This document shows, piece after piece, positions 1-8,253 of a stretch of 64,000 nucleotides of DNA. Position 1 is the first letter of the stretch. Every line of letters begins with the position of its first letter. Location of the stretch: positions 1 through 64,000 of the forward strand of contig DYEY01000073.1 in assembly GCA_020725465.1 (NCBI GenBank), read 5' to 3'. The notes beneath the pieces are model-generated. The model was not told where the DNA came from. It did not search any database and saw only the letters and a program-made list of their open reading frames with translations. Source of the DNA: Dethiobacter sp. Lineage in GTDB: Bacteria; Bacillota; Dethiobacteria; Dethiobacterales; Dethiobacteraceae. Position numbers and translations under genes: made by a program.

Positions 1-62
1 TCATATTGTAATTTATGGAATTAAGTTTGTCCAGAACTATTACTAAAATTCTGTTACCATTT

Positions 63-91
63 ATTGTAACATAAAAATCAATTACACCCAA
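63..91 (-). promoter_or_regulatory. weak candidate promoter reading out of the left edge
   Basis: On the minus strand TTGGGT, a 17 bp spacer and TACAAT form a -35/-10 pair with a good -10 and a poor -35. It would drive a gene beyond position 1. It lies in AT-rich DNA with several copies of a TTTTGA-like word (plus strand 92-137). The 205 bp left of the first gene hold no ORF I can support. Confidence 0.3.
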
Positions 92-205
92 TTTTGATGA
101 ATTTTGAGAATTTTTTTGAGATTTTTTGAGCAGCCTTAACGAATAAACGGAGCAGGAGCAGCGGGAGCGTGATCCGAAGAGGGGGGTGGGATCTTGTCTT
201 TAATA

Positions 206-832
206 TTAAAATACACTAAACCAATCCCTCAGAGTTCTTTGCAGTTTGCTAAAAGCTGAGTCTATGCAGCGGTCGAAGCTTACATGAAGTGCAAGCTGCT
301 CATACATGAAAGAAGAACGTGGTTTTTTTACTTTTTGTAATACCTGCTCCATGGCTTTTTTGGGGTCATCCGGTTTATACCCTTTACCCCAAAGATTATT
401 GCTTTTTAGCCATATACTTAAATTCTCAATACTATCATTCCAGCCCAATACTCTGGCAACTTGTGGCGAGTCGCTCCATACCCAAGCTTCCAGCTCAGGA
501 TCAATCACAATAACAGCACATCGGTCCTTCCATCCTGCCATAGAAAGCCTGTTTTCTGCTTCCGCCGCGAGAGCTGATACTTCAATATATTCCCGACCGC
601 ACCCATGCCTGTCAAATAAAACCAAGGCATATTTATATTTTTTTATAAAAGGCCGCAAATACTCATGAGCATTATTCAGGCAGCCAGGATCTCTTTCCAA
701 ATGAATAAAAATATCAGCTTGAATTTTTTTTATCCCAAGTGACTGCTGGCGGTTTAAAATGCCTCTGATTGCATACTCAGTGTTCTTATCGGGCACCAGT
801 ATCACTACATCAGCCAGTTGAATTCCATTCAT
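206..832 (-). CDS. small partner of an OLD/AAA ATPase; putative defence effector (MAD4-like or TOPRIM/DUF4276-like)
   Basis: A 208-residue soluble protein translationally coupled to the upstream ATPase: its ATG overlaps the ATPase TGA in an ATGA. It has no signal peptide or membrane segment. Acidic motifs stand out: a hydrophobic strand ending near E19, LFDRHG with D74, E81, and VIDPELEAW with D111, E113 and E115. That arrangement resembles TOPRIM/DUF4276-type proteins paired with overcoming-lysogeny-defect (OLD) type ATPases, and from memory it also resembles MAD4 of the methylation-associated defence system. A nuclease or toxin role is inference from motifs and pairing only. Codon and base use are visibly more AT-rich than in rng next door, suggesting transfer. 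No clear terminator follows, so further genes of the system could lie beyond the left edge. Confidence 0.6.
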   Translation of the reverse strand: MNGIQLADVVILVPDKNTEYAIRGILNRQQSLGIKKIQADIFIHLERDPGCLNNAHEYLRPFIKKYKYALVLFDRHGCGREYIEVSALAAEAENRLSMAGWKDRCAVIVIDPELEAWVWSDSPQVARVLGWNDSIENLSIWLKSNNLWGKGYKPDDPKKAMEQVLQKVKKPRSSFMYEQLALHVSFDRCIDSAFSKLQRTLRDWFSVF

Positions 833-2076
833 CCAAGCACGCCCCCGGCAAACAATACACCAAGGTTAGTTTCGCCACGCCAATCTTTTAAAGCGGGGTG
901 CTCACTCCCTCTTACAATACATGTTGCTCCTTCTTTCGTCTTTGCAAAGCAGAGCACCTCTGAAGGTTCAGCCACACTTAGAATCACAGTGGAATGTGTC
1001 GCCAACAGTATCTGTGCTCCATATACAGAAGACAATGCCTGATATGCCGTTTCAATTGCCCGTGGATGTATACCGTTTTCCGGTTCTTCAATAAGGTATA
1101 TTCCGGTAAAATCAGCGATATAGGCAGGCAGCGTAAGGGCAAGTAAACGTAATGTGCCGTCAGAAACCAACCATGAGGGAATTTCTAAACCACTTTCATA
1201 ACATACCATAATATAGCGGTGCCTGTCTTCCTGCCGTTCAACAACCCTGATTGACGCGAGGTCAGGTAAAGCGGTTTTAAGATGCATTATCCACTCTCTG
1301 TACCTTTGTGGGTCTTTCTTTATCAATGCATCCACAACCCAGGGCAAATTTGAGCCATCTGGGCGAAACCCCTTAGGTTGTCCGGGGGGGCTTGGTTTGC
1401 GCATTAAGGTACTGTTTAATACCAGCCTTTGTACTCCTTCCATCAATATACCTTTAAGCCAGGTAGCAACCGGAAATCTTGACTCGTCTTCGGGCAAATT
1501 AGCCAAGGCAGATTTTCTGGTTCCTAATCTGAAGGAATGGTCCCAACCTTTTCCGGATTCATCATAAAAATTGTCGTTGCCTCCCCTGACTTTGTTTATG
1601 ATAACTTTATTTCCCTTCTGGCTTTTCGGGGTTAATATTGTATTTGGAACCTCACCAATCATGGGAAAGATTTCAAGTTGCTCAGGTATAAAAGGCTTCG
1701 ACGTCTTAAGTACTACTTTCTCAAAAAGAATAGCAGTCTCTCCTGAATTAACCTCCGTACCAACAGCAATTTCATAACGACATATGTCGTACTCAGGGTT
1801 TTTAATAAGTCGGCGTCGGTTTTCCGGTATCTCAAGCTCGACAGCTAACTCAAAAGGCTCCTCACCTCTTAACCAAATCAAATCCCTTAAATCATGACTC
1901 CTTGCGTTTATCGCCTCTTCCAACCCATCTGATAAGAGGTCACCAAGAAATGCTATGCTATCCAAAAAAGTTGTTTTGCCACTTGCATTCGGTCCAACGA
2001 GTACGTGCAATGTATCAAGATGTTGTTTAATATAACGCAAACTACGATAATTCAAAGCTTCTATTTTTTTTATCAC
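829..2076 (-). CDS. AAA family ATPase, OLD/AAA_21 type; putative anti-phage defence ATPase
   Basis: A 415-residue ABC-like ATPase. Visible motifs are Walker A GPNASGKTT (about 28-36), an SDGT signature-like element (305-308), Walker B and catalytic acids LIEEPENG (E330/E331), and the H-loop ATHS (H361). Such stand-alone SMC/OLD-like ATPases usually act as sensors or motors in defence systems beside a nuclease or toxin; from memory the N-terminus resembles the MAD3 ATPase of the methylation-associated defence system. It starts with GTG (2074-2076) behind GGGGAG. It begins 43 bp after the rng stop with no terminator between, so read-through from rng is possible. The DNA is AT-richer than the flank. 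No methyltransferase or restriction gene is in the window. Confidence 0.8.
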   Translation of the reverse strand: MIKKIEALNYRSLRYIKQHLDTLHVLVGPNASGKTTFLDSIAFLGDLLSDGLEEAINARSHDLRDLIWLRGEEPFELAVELEIPENRRRLIKNPEYDICRYEIAVGTEVNSGETAILFEKVVLKTSKPFIPEQLEIFPMIGEVPNTILTPKSQKGNKVIINKVRGGNDNFYDESGKGWDHSFRLGTRKSALANLPEDESRFPVATWLKGILMEGVQRLVLNSTLMRKPSPPGQPKGFRPDGSNLPWVVDALIKKDPQRYREWIMHLKTALPDLASIRVVERQEDRHRYIMVCYESGLEIPSWLVSDGTLRLLALTLPAYIADFTGIYLIEEPENGIHPRAIETAYQALSSVYGAQILLATHSTVILSVAEPSEVLCFAKTKEGATCIVRGSEHPALKDWRGETNLGVLFAGGVLG

Positions 2077-2119
2077 TATCTCCCCACCCCCTGTCTAATA
2101 AAATAAAGCTTCCCCGTAA

Positions 2120-3802
2120 TTATATCATGAGTTTCGCCCGGGCAAAGGTGCGTGAAACTTCCACAATTTCCACCATGACTTTTTCGCCCACATAGGCACC
2201 CCCCTCATGGACATCAATGACAAAGCCGCCGATACGGGCAATACCGTCATAGGGATTGTTGGCATGGGGCTCTTCAATCTTAACCTCGTGCCGTTCCCCT
2301 GCTTTTACCGGGTAGGCCAGGTTTTTGATATGCTGGAGGCTGCCGGTTTGAATTATGTGGTACTTTTCAATATGGATGGCATCGCTGCCGCGAATAAAAA
2401 TGTGTTTGCCGGTTTCTTCCTCCAGCCGGGACAGGTATGAACCGCCGGGACCGATTAACAGTCCCGCCACGCTGGAGTGCATTTCCACCAGCACAGCTTC
2501 CTCATCAAGGCCTGCCAGGAACTGCCGCAGGCTCCGTTCGGTACGGGCGCTGACAACATCAACGGTAAGAACCTTGCCCCGCCCGCCGCAGTACGGGCAG
2601 GTCTGCTGCAAAACGGCGCCCAGACCCTGCCGCGCTTTTTTCCGGGTCATCTCCACCAGGCCAAGACCAGTCAGGCCAAGGATATGCGACCTGGTTCTGT
2701 CTTCCCTCAGTTTCTCCGCCAGCCTTTCCAGCACCAGCCGGCGGTGCTCTTCCGATTCCATGTCAATAAAATCAATGATGATTATGCCACCGATGTCACG
2801 CAGTCGGATTTGCCTCACTATCTCGGAAGCGGCATCCAGGTTTGTTTTCAGTACGGTATCGGCCAGGTTGGTCTTGCCTATATATTTGCCTGTATTTACG
2901 TCCACCACAGTGAGAGCCTCGGTATGATCTAATACCAGGTAACCCCCGCAATCCAGCCAGACCGTGCGGGAGAGCGCCCGTTCTATCTCTGTTTCAACCC
3001 CGTACTCCTCAAAAACCGTTTCTTTCCCTCTGTACAGGTACACTTTCTTCTTCAGGGCAGGGTCGATATATTCAAGGGCTTCCAGGATTTTTTCATACTC
3101 ATAGCGGGTGTCTACAACAAGCTGTTCAATCTGTTCGGTAAAAAGATCACGGATAATACGGTAAATAAGGTCCAAATCCTGGTAGACCAGAGACGGAGCT
3201 GACTTTTGCCTGAAGCGGTCCTGAATACGTTCCCATAGTGGCAGCAGGAAGTTGAGGTCCTGGCGGAAGTAATCTTCTTCCTGACCTTCTCCTGCTGTCC
3301 GCACTATGAGACCGGCTCCCCCGGGGCGCAGCTGGGCTACCAGCTGGCGCAGGCGTTCCCTTTCCTGCGGATCTTCGATGCGGCGGGAAATGCCGATATA
3401 GTCAACGGTGGGCATCAGTACCAGGTTGCGTCCGGGTATGGTGATCTGCCGTGTCAGCCTGGCACCCTTGGAGCCAAAAGGCTCCTTGACCACCTGGACC
3501 ATAATCTCTTCCCCGGATTTTAGCAGCTGCTCGATAGTCTTTTTGCGCCGCGGAGTTTCCACTGCTTCCTCAGGACAGGGGAAAGCGTCGTCCACGTACA
3601 GAAAGGCGTTTCTTTCCAGTCCGATATCGACGAAGGCCGCCTGCATACCGGGCAGTACGTTTGCCACCACGCCTTTATATATGTTGCCCACCACGCGCTG
3701 GTGGACAGGCCTCTCCAGGTAAACTTCCACCGGTTTGCCGTCTTCCAGCAAGGCCACCCGTGTCTGCTTGCTGTCACAGTTTATAATAATTTTTTTTTGC
3801 AT
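2120..3802 (-). CDS. rng: ribonuclease E/G family endoribonuclease (RNase G)
   Basis: Single-strand-specific endoribonuclease of the Rne/Rng family, cytoplasmic, for rRNA maturation and mRNA decay. It opens with MQKKIIINCDSKQTRVALLE, then an S1-like domain (VGNIYKGVVANVLPGMQAAF), the RNase H/DNase I-like catalytic region with DVNTGKY and a late IIIDFIDM holding the metal-binding acids, and the zinc-link CPYCGGRGKV. Length is about 560 residues, normal for a Gram-positive RNase G. I chose ATG 3802 rather than a frame extension to 3859 because GGGGTG sits 8 nt upstream and family proteins begin here. It overlaps the preceding gene by 29 bp, so translation is probably coupled. In related genomes rplU-rpmA usually follow; here the ATPase pair does. 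Confidence 0.93.
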   Translation of the reverse strand: MQKKIIINCDSKQTRVALLEDGKPVEVYLERPVHQRVVGNIYKGVVANVLPGMQAAFVDIGLERNAFLYVDDAFPCPEEAVETPRRKKTIEQLLKSGEEIMVQVVKEPFGSKGARLTRQITIPGRNLVLMPTVDYIGISRRIEDPQERERLRQLVAQLRPGGAGLIVRTAGEGQEEDYFRQDLNFLLPLWERIQDRFRQKSAPSLVYQDLDLIYRIIRDLFTEQIEQLVVDTRYEYEKILEALEYIDPALKKKVYLYRGKETVFEEYGVETEIERALSRTVWLDCGGYLVLDHTEALTVVDVNTGKYIGKTNLADTVLKTNLDAASEIVRQIRLRDIGGIIIIDFIDMESEEHRRLVLERLAEKLREDRTRSHILGLTGLGLVEMTRKKARQGLGAVLQQTCPYCGGRGKVLTVDVVSARTERSLRQFLAGLDEEAVLVEMHSSVAGLLIGPGGSYLSRLEEETGKHIFIRGSDAIHIEKYHIIQTGSLQHIKNLAYPVKAGERHEVKIEEPHANNPYDGIARIGGFVIDVHEGGAYVGEKVMVEIVEVSRTFARAKLMI

Positions 3803-4475
3803 CTGCCTGCACCCCACTCTCTGTAAAAACAACATCAAGCGGCGCCTGGAGCGTGTCACCTGTTTTCAGGAAAAACTCTGTCCTGCGTAAATCCACCGGC
3901 GGCAGACCAAGCAGGCCGAGTATCTCCTGGGGACGTGCCGTACCCGATTCTCCTGCCGCCAGCAGCATGTGCAGGTACGTCCCGCCGTGACCCGAAACCA
4001 AGTCCAGCCGTATAATCAGGGGCCGCAGGTCTACCGTCTTTTTCCCCTTTTTACCCTCTCTTTCCACGGTAAGGGCAGCGGAACTGAGCAACCTCTGTAT
4101 ACTGTCCGCCACCGCTTTGCTGCTAAGGGGAACAGACCAGGCGGCCGCACCCGCCAGAGCCATCAGTGACGGCACAGGTGCGGGCACTTCCCTGAACGCT
4201 TGTATTTCAAGGCCTCGCGGCATTTGCCGCCTGAGCACCGCCAGGCCTTCCTCATCCACCCGTGACAAAAAGGTTATATCGGCATATTCAGCTCCGCTGG
4301 TCACCCCTACCGGCAGCGCCGAGGCAAACGACAACCGCATGTGGGGGTTAAACCCTTCAGAATAAGCCACCGGCAGCGCGGCACGTCGCAGGGCACGCTG
4401 CCAGGCTCTCACCAGGTCAAGGTGTGAAAGAAATTTAAGCTCTTCTTCCTTGCCAAACTTAATCCAAACCCGCAT
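3774..4475 (-). CDS. TIGR03936/DUF2344 family radical SAM-associated protein
   Basis: A 233-residue protein beginning MRVWIKFGKEEELKFLSHLD, the hallmark of the DUF2344 family, with YSEGFNPHMRLSFASALPVG shortly after. The family is found next to, or fused to, the radical SAM protein encoded just upstream, and next to RNase G; its biochemical role is unknown to me, though a link to tRNA or ribosome modification is often supposed. The ATG at 4475 overlaps the upstream gene by 17 bp, and the 3' end overlaps rng by 29 bp, giving a tightly coupled three-gene unit. A longer frame extending to 4784 is rejected because the extra N-terminus lies wholly within the radical SAM gene and resembles no protein family. 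Confidence 0.88.
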   Translation of the reverse strand: MRVWIKFGKEEELKFLSHLDLVRAWQRALRRAALPVAYSEGFNPHMRLSFASALPVGVTSGAEYADITFLSRVDEEGLAVLRRQMPRGLEIQAFREVPAPVPSLMALAGAAAWSVPLSSKAVADSIQRLLSSAALTVEREGKKGKKTVDLRPLIIRLDLVSGHGGTYLHMLLAAGESGTARPQEILGLLGLPPVDLRRTEFFLKTGDTLQAPLDVVFTESGVQADAKKNYYKL

Positions 4476-6318
4476 TATCCCAAGACTCCCCTCCGCCGCA
4501 ACCTTCAAGCAGTACAGCCATACCACAGCCAAGACAACCACCCCGGCAGTCGGCGGTAACTTCTCCGGCCAGCGCGCGCCGGTACTCCTGCAGCAGGTAC
4601 TTTTTGGAAACACCGGATTCCAGATGGTCCCATGGCAGCGGCGCCTCCACCGGCAGGTCCCGTGTCGCTTCCTGCTCCAGGTCCATTCCTTCTCCGGCGA
4701 AAGCCTGCTGCCAGGATGAAAAGGAAAAGTGCTCATCCCAGCCGTCCAGCTTGCAGCCCAGCTCAAAAGCCCGGCGGATAACACCGTTCAGATTACGGCC
4801 GCCCCTGGACAGGGCAGCTTCAAGCAGGCTGGTTTCGGCGTCGTGCCACTGGTAGTTCAGTCCGGGTCCGCGCAGTTCCTCTTTAAGCAAAGCCTGGCGG
4901 CGCAGCATTTCTTTTTTGCTGATCTGTCCCAGCCACTGAAAAGGCGTATGTGGCTTGGGAACAAAAACAGAGGTGGAAACGGTAACCCTCGGTTTTCCTT
5001 TCCCACCGGCTTCCCGGTATACCCGGAGGACTTTTTTGGCCAGGGCGGCTATCGCCAGTATATCTTGGTCGGTTTCGGTGGGGAGCCCGGTCATAAAGTA
5101 AAGCTTGATCCCCGACCAGCCCAACCGGAAAGCTTTCTTTACCGCCCACAGCAGATCCTGTTCGGTTACATTTTTGTTGATGACATCACGCAGCCGCTGT
5201 GACCCGGCTTCAGGGGCAAAAGTCAGGCCGCTCTTGCGTACGCGCTGTACCTGCTCAGCCAGTTCCACCGAAAAGGAATCCAGGCGCAGCGAAGGCAGGG
5301 AAAGGGAAACACCTGATCTGGCCATATCCGCGGACAGATCCTGCACCAGGGCACTGATGGCACTGTAGTCACTGGTACTGAGAGAACTGAGGGCAATCTC
5401 GTCATAGCCGGTGGAGCGCACCATTTTTTCCGCCAGATCTTTCAGCCTGGCGGGAGAACGCTCCCGTACCGGGCGGTAAATGACTCCCGCCTGACAAAAG
5501 CGGCAACCGCGGGTACATCCCCGGAAAAGTTCAAGTACCAGGCGGTCGTGAACGATTCCGCCAAAAGGCACAACAAAATCAGTGGGATAGGGGGCTGTTT
5601 CCAGGTTGCGTACCACGGCGCGCCTGATCGGCAACGGCCATCCCCCGGGTGAAACCATGCCAAGGAAGCGTCCCTCCTCGTCATGCTCCGCCCGGTAGAG
5701 TGACGGCACATATATCCCTTCCATCCCGGCCAGTTTTTTTAGCTTGTCCCAGCGGTGGCTTCCCTTCATCCCGGACAGCAGCTTAAGTACTGCGGGCAGG
5801 ACTTCTTCAGCGTCACCAATCACGAAAAAATCAAAAAAAGATGAAACAGGTTCCGGGTTAAAAGCACCGGGACCGCCGCCAACCACCAGCGGATCTCCTT
5901 CCGTACGCTCTTCCGCCGCCAGCGGAATACCGGACAGCCACAGCATGCGCAGTATTGTGGCATAAGATAATTCATACTGCAGGGTAAACCCCAGCAGGTC
6001 AAAATCCCTGAGAGGGGTGGTGGTTTCCAGTGAGCACAGCGGCAACCCCACACTGGCCATTAACTCTTCAAAGTCAGTGCCGGGCATAAAAACACGTTCC
6101 GCCAGCCAGTCATCTTCGGCGTTAATGATATGATAAAGTATTTTCAGACCCAGGTGCGACATTCCTACCTCATAGAGGTCGGGGAAAGCCAGGGCCACTT
6201 TTACCTTGGCTGACCGGTGGTCTTTCTGGACAGCATTAATTTCGTTTCCCATGTAACGGGTAGCCTTCTGTACATGGGGCAATATCCTGGTCCAGAGTAT
6301 GCGGCGGTATTTGTTCAC
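4459..6318 (-). CDS. TIGR03960 family B12-binding-like radical SAM protein
   Basis: A 619-residue protein with an N-terminal cobalamin-binding-like Rossmann region (about 40-200; KVKVALAFPDLYEVGMSHLG) and a radical SAM core whose [4Fe-4S] motif is CTRGCRFCQAG (CxxxCxxC). Further core elements are FAPEAGSQRLRDVINKN and GIKLYFMTGLPTETD. The C-terminal 80 residues are Cys/Gly-rich (CRGGCLGCGM), possibly another cluster or metal site. The reaction is not known to me. It is first in the unit with the DUF2344 protein and rng, an arrangement conserved in Clostridia. The 124 bp between it and spoIVFB contains no gene. Confidence 0.9.
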   Translation of the reverse strand: MNKYRRILWTRILPHVQKATRYMGNEINAVQKDHRSAKVKVALAFPDLYEVGMSHLGLKILYHIINAEDDWLAERVFMPGTDFEELMASVGLPLCSLETTTPLRDFDLLGFTLQYELSYATILRMLWLSGIPLAAEERTEGDPLVVGGGPGAFNPEPVSSFFDFFVIGDAEEVLPAVLKLLSGMKGSHRWDKLKKLAGMEGIYVPSLYRAEHDEEGRFLGMVSPGGWPLPIRRAVVRNLETAPYPTDFVVPFGGIVHDRLVLELFRGCTRGCRFCQAGVIYRPVRERSPARLKDLAEKMVRSTGYDEIALSSLSTSDYSAISALVQDLSADMARSGVSLSLPSLRLDSFSVELAEQVQRVRKSGLTFAPEAGSQRLRDVINKNVTEQDLLWAVKKAFRLGWSGIKLYFMTGLPTETDQDILAIAALAKKVLRVYREAGGKGKPRVTVSTSVFVPKPHTPFQWLGQISKKEMLRRQALLKEELRGPGLNYQWHDAETSLLEAALSRGGRNLNGVIRRAFELGCKLDGWDEHFSFSSWQQAFAGEGMDLEQEATRDLPVEAPLPWDHLESGVSKKYLLQEYRRALAGEVTADCRGGCLGCGMAVLLEGCGGGESWDNAGLD

Positions 6319-6442
6319 TTTTCGCCTCCGGAATCGGGTTTTTCTTCATTATTTTGTGTCTGGCACATATTTTATAATACTTCGCCTCACCCCTCCTAAT
6401 TCCTCCAACAACGGGGCTTGCTCACCAAAAAAGCCATGCCGG

Positions 6443-7327
6443 TCACCTGCGGGGCAGGACAGTGCGCACAGTAGCATGAACGCCTTTTTTCATAACCGTG
6501 TCAATTATGTCGTTCTCCATAACTTCGCCCACAACCCTACCCTGCCGGTTCACTATTACCACCCTGTGAAACTTTTTCATTGCGAAATAACGCAGTACTT
6601 CCCTTAGTGGCGTCTCTTCCAGGGCCATCAGTGTCACCACGGGCATAACGCCCTGGCTGAGAAATACATTTTTTTTGGTACTGAGGCTCCGGATAAAAGC
6701 ATAAATGGCGGCGGTCCTTTCCCGGGAAGCGGCAAAAAAAAGAAAAAAAGCGGCTGCAAAAAGAGTCAGGTGCAGGTGCCCGGTATATATAAAAAACAAT
6801 CCAAGCAAAAACATTAACAGCGCTGTCAGCTGGCTGATACGGATGGCTAGTTCGGTAGCCTGCCGGAAGCCCAGGGGCGAGGTCAGTCGGGCGCGCAATA
6901 TTCGCCCCCCGTCCAGAGGCAGTGCGGGCAGCAGGTTGAAAAAACCCAGCACCAGGTTACAGCGGATAAAAAAAAGAAAGGCCTCACTTGTCTGCCAGGC
7001 GGGTATGTTGGCGTAAAATACCAGGCAAAGAGCTGCCAGCAAAAAATTAAACAGGGGGCCGGCCATGGCCACATTGCTTTCCACCTGGGGATCCAGCTCC
7101 AGTGCATCCTCGATTCGCGCCACCCCGCCGAAAGGGAAAAGTTCAACCGCTCCCACCTCCAGGCCGTGAGCGCGCGCCACCAGCAAATGAACAAATTCGT
7201 GTGCCAAGACAAGCCCAAAGAGCATTGCTGTCTCTTCCAGGTAGCCATAAAGCGCCAGGAAAAACAGGACGATAACAAAAACCCAGTGAAAGCTGACAGT
7301 AACACCGCCAAGCCGTATTATTTTCAA
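6443..7327 (-). CDS. spoIVFB: SpoIVFB-like site-2 protease (M50 metalloprotease with CBS domain)
   Basis: Intramembrane zinc metalloprotease of 294 residues. HEFVH (H43, E44, H47) and PLDGGRIL (D139) provide the zinc site, set among about five or six hydrophobic segments. A cytoplasmic CBS domain occupies roughly 225-290. This is the layout of SpoIVFB, which in Bacillus cleaves pro-sigmaK in the mother-cell-derived forespore membrane. The gene directly upstream encodes a SpoIVFA-like protein 13 bp away, matching the known spoIVFA-spoIVFB order. Substrate assignment is by family; no sigK is in the window. Confidence 0.9.
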   Translation of the reverse strand: MKIIRLGGVTVSFHWVFVIVLFFLALYGYLEETAMLFGLVLAHEFVHLLVARAHGLEVGAVELFPFGGVARIEDALELDPQVESNVAMAGPLFNFLLAALCLVFYANIPAWQTSEAFLFFIRCNLVLGFFNLLPALPLDGGRILRARLTSPLGFRQATELAIRISQLTALLMFLLGLFFIYTGHLHLTLFAAAFFLFFAASRERTAAIYAFIRSLSTKKNVFLSQGVMPVVTLMALEETPLREVLRYFAMKKFHRVVIVNRQGRVVGEVMENDIIDTVMKKGVHATVRTVLPRR

Positions 7328-7340
7328 GGCATTACACTCC

Positions 7341-8120
7341 CTAGCGGCCTACACTGATGTACTCCTGGGGGTCAACCGGCTTCCCAGCCTGCCAGACCTC
7401 AAAATGAAGATGACTGCCTTGCGGTCCGGCGGCAACTTCGGCAATCTGCTGCCCTTTTTTAACCCGATCACCGGCGGCGACCAGGGGACGTTGGCAACGC
7501 CCGTAGATGGTAACCAAGTCGTCGCCGTGTTTGATGTAAACGGTCAGCCCGTAAAGCGGGTGGTCCTGCACCAGTGAAACAACACCGGCAAGAACGGCAT
7601 AGACCGGGTCACCCGCACCAGCTGAGACGTCAATGCCGTAGTGCATTTCATTGCCTTCACCACCAGCGCTTTGTCTTGGCCCGTAAGGGCTGATCAGAAC
7701 CCCGTTCACCGGAGCACCCATCTCTTCATCGCCGGCAACCGGCGGTTCCTGCCTGGGGGGCAACTCATGCCGCCGCCAGCTGAAGTCGCGGACCGACTGC
7801 ATAACCGGCTGGATCTGCTCCACCAGCTCACCCGGGCTGACCTGGTGGATAGTTAAACGGTGAACGGCCTCTGTCAGCCGGTTGGCCAGGGGATAGTCCA
7901 CCAGGCTGAACAGTCCCAAAAAAATCACTGCCAGGATGGCGGCAATCGTTTTTTCAAAGAAATGTTCATTGGTTGTGCGCAGCAGCTGTGCCGGCAGCTT
8001 TTCCAGGCGCCAGGTTCCCTCCCTTTCCCCGTTAAACAGAGATTTCCTGCCTGCACTGCGCCTGGCCAGTCTTGCCCTGAGTTCGGAGCGTGGTATCAGG
8101 ACCTTCTTCTTCTTTTTCAA
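7341..8120 (-). CDS. spoIVFA: SpoIVFA-like membrane protein with degenerate M23/LytM domain
   Basis: About 259 residues: a basic N-terminus, one membrane span near 75-95 (TIAAILAVIFLGLFSLVDY), a linker, and a C-terminal M23 fold with HYGIDV and HLHFEVW. The usual catalytic YxHL element reads TIYGRC, so one of the peptidase histidines is missing, in keeping with a scaffold or inhibitor rather than an enzyme. In Bacillus SpoIVFA anchors and inhibits SpoIVFB. I prefer TTG at 8120 because GGGGG lies 8 nt upstream; a GTG at 8129 has no room for a ribosome-binding site. An AT-rich stretch upstream (8130-8185) should hold the promoter, as the rodA terminator isolates it from the next operon. Confidence 0.82.
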   Translation of the reverse strand: MKKKKKVLIPRSELRARLARRSAGRKSLFNGEREGTWRLEKLPAQLLRTTNEHFFEKTIAAILAVIFLGLFSLVDYPLANRLTEAVHRLTIHQVSPGELVEQIQPVMQSVRDFSWRRHELPPRQEPPVAGDEEMGAPVNGVLISPYGPRQSAGGEGNEMHYGIDVSAGAGDPVYAVLAGVVSLVQDHPLYGLTVYIKHGDDLVTIYGRCQRPLVAAGDRVKKGQQIAEVAAGPQGSHLHFEVWQAGKPVDPQEYISVGR

Positions 8121-8185
8121 TGTGGCCACCCCCGGACTGTTTGTCCCGTTTATGGGATATATATTAGTAAAACCATAAATATATA

Positions 8186-8223
8186 CAAAAAAAATGACGG
8201 CGCTGCACAGCAGCCGTCATTTT
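8186..8223 (-). terminator. intrinsic terminator after rodA
   Basis: On the minus strand ATGACGGC pairs with GCCGTCAT around an 11 nt loop and is followed by a run of T. It lies 30 bp after the rodA stop and ends the shape operon before spoIVFA. Confidence 0.85.
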
Positions 8224-8253
8224 ATATGCAGGATTTCCGGAAGGCCGGAAATG

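Noticed and set aside
8130-8185. SigmaE promoter before spoIVFA
   Set aside because: AT-rich words resembling ATATT and CATACAAT are present, but the match and spacing are too poor to call.
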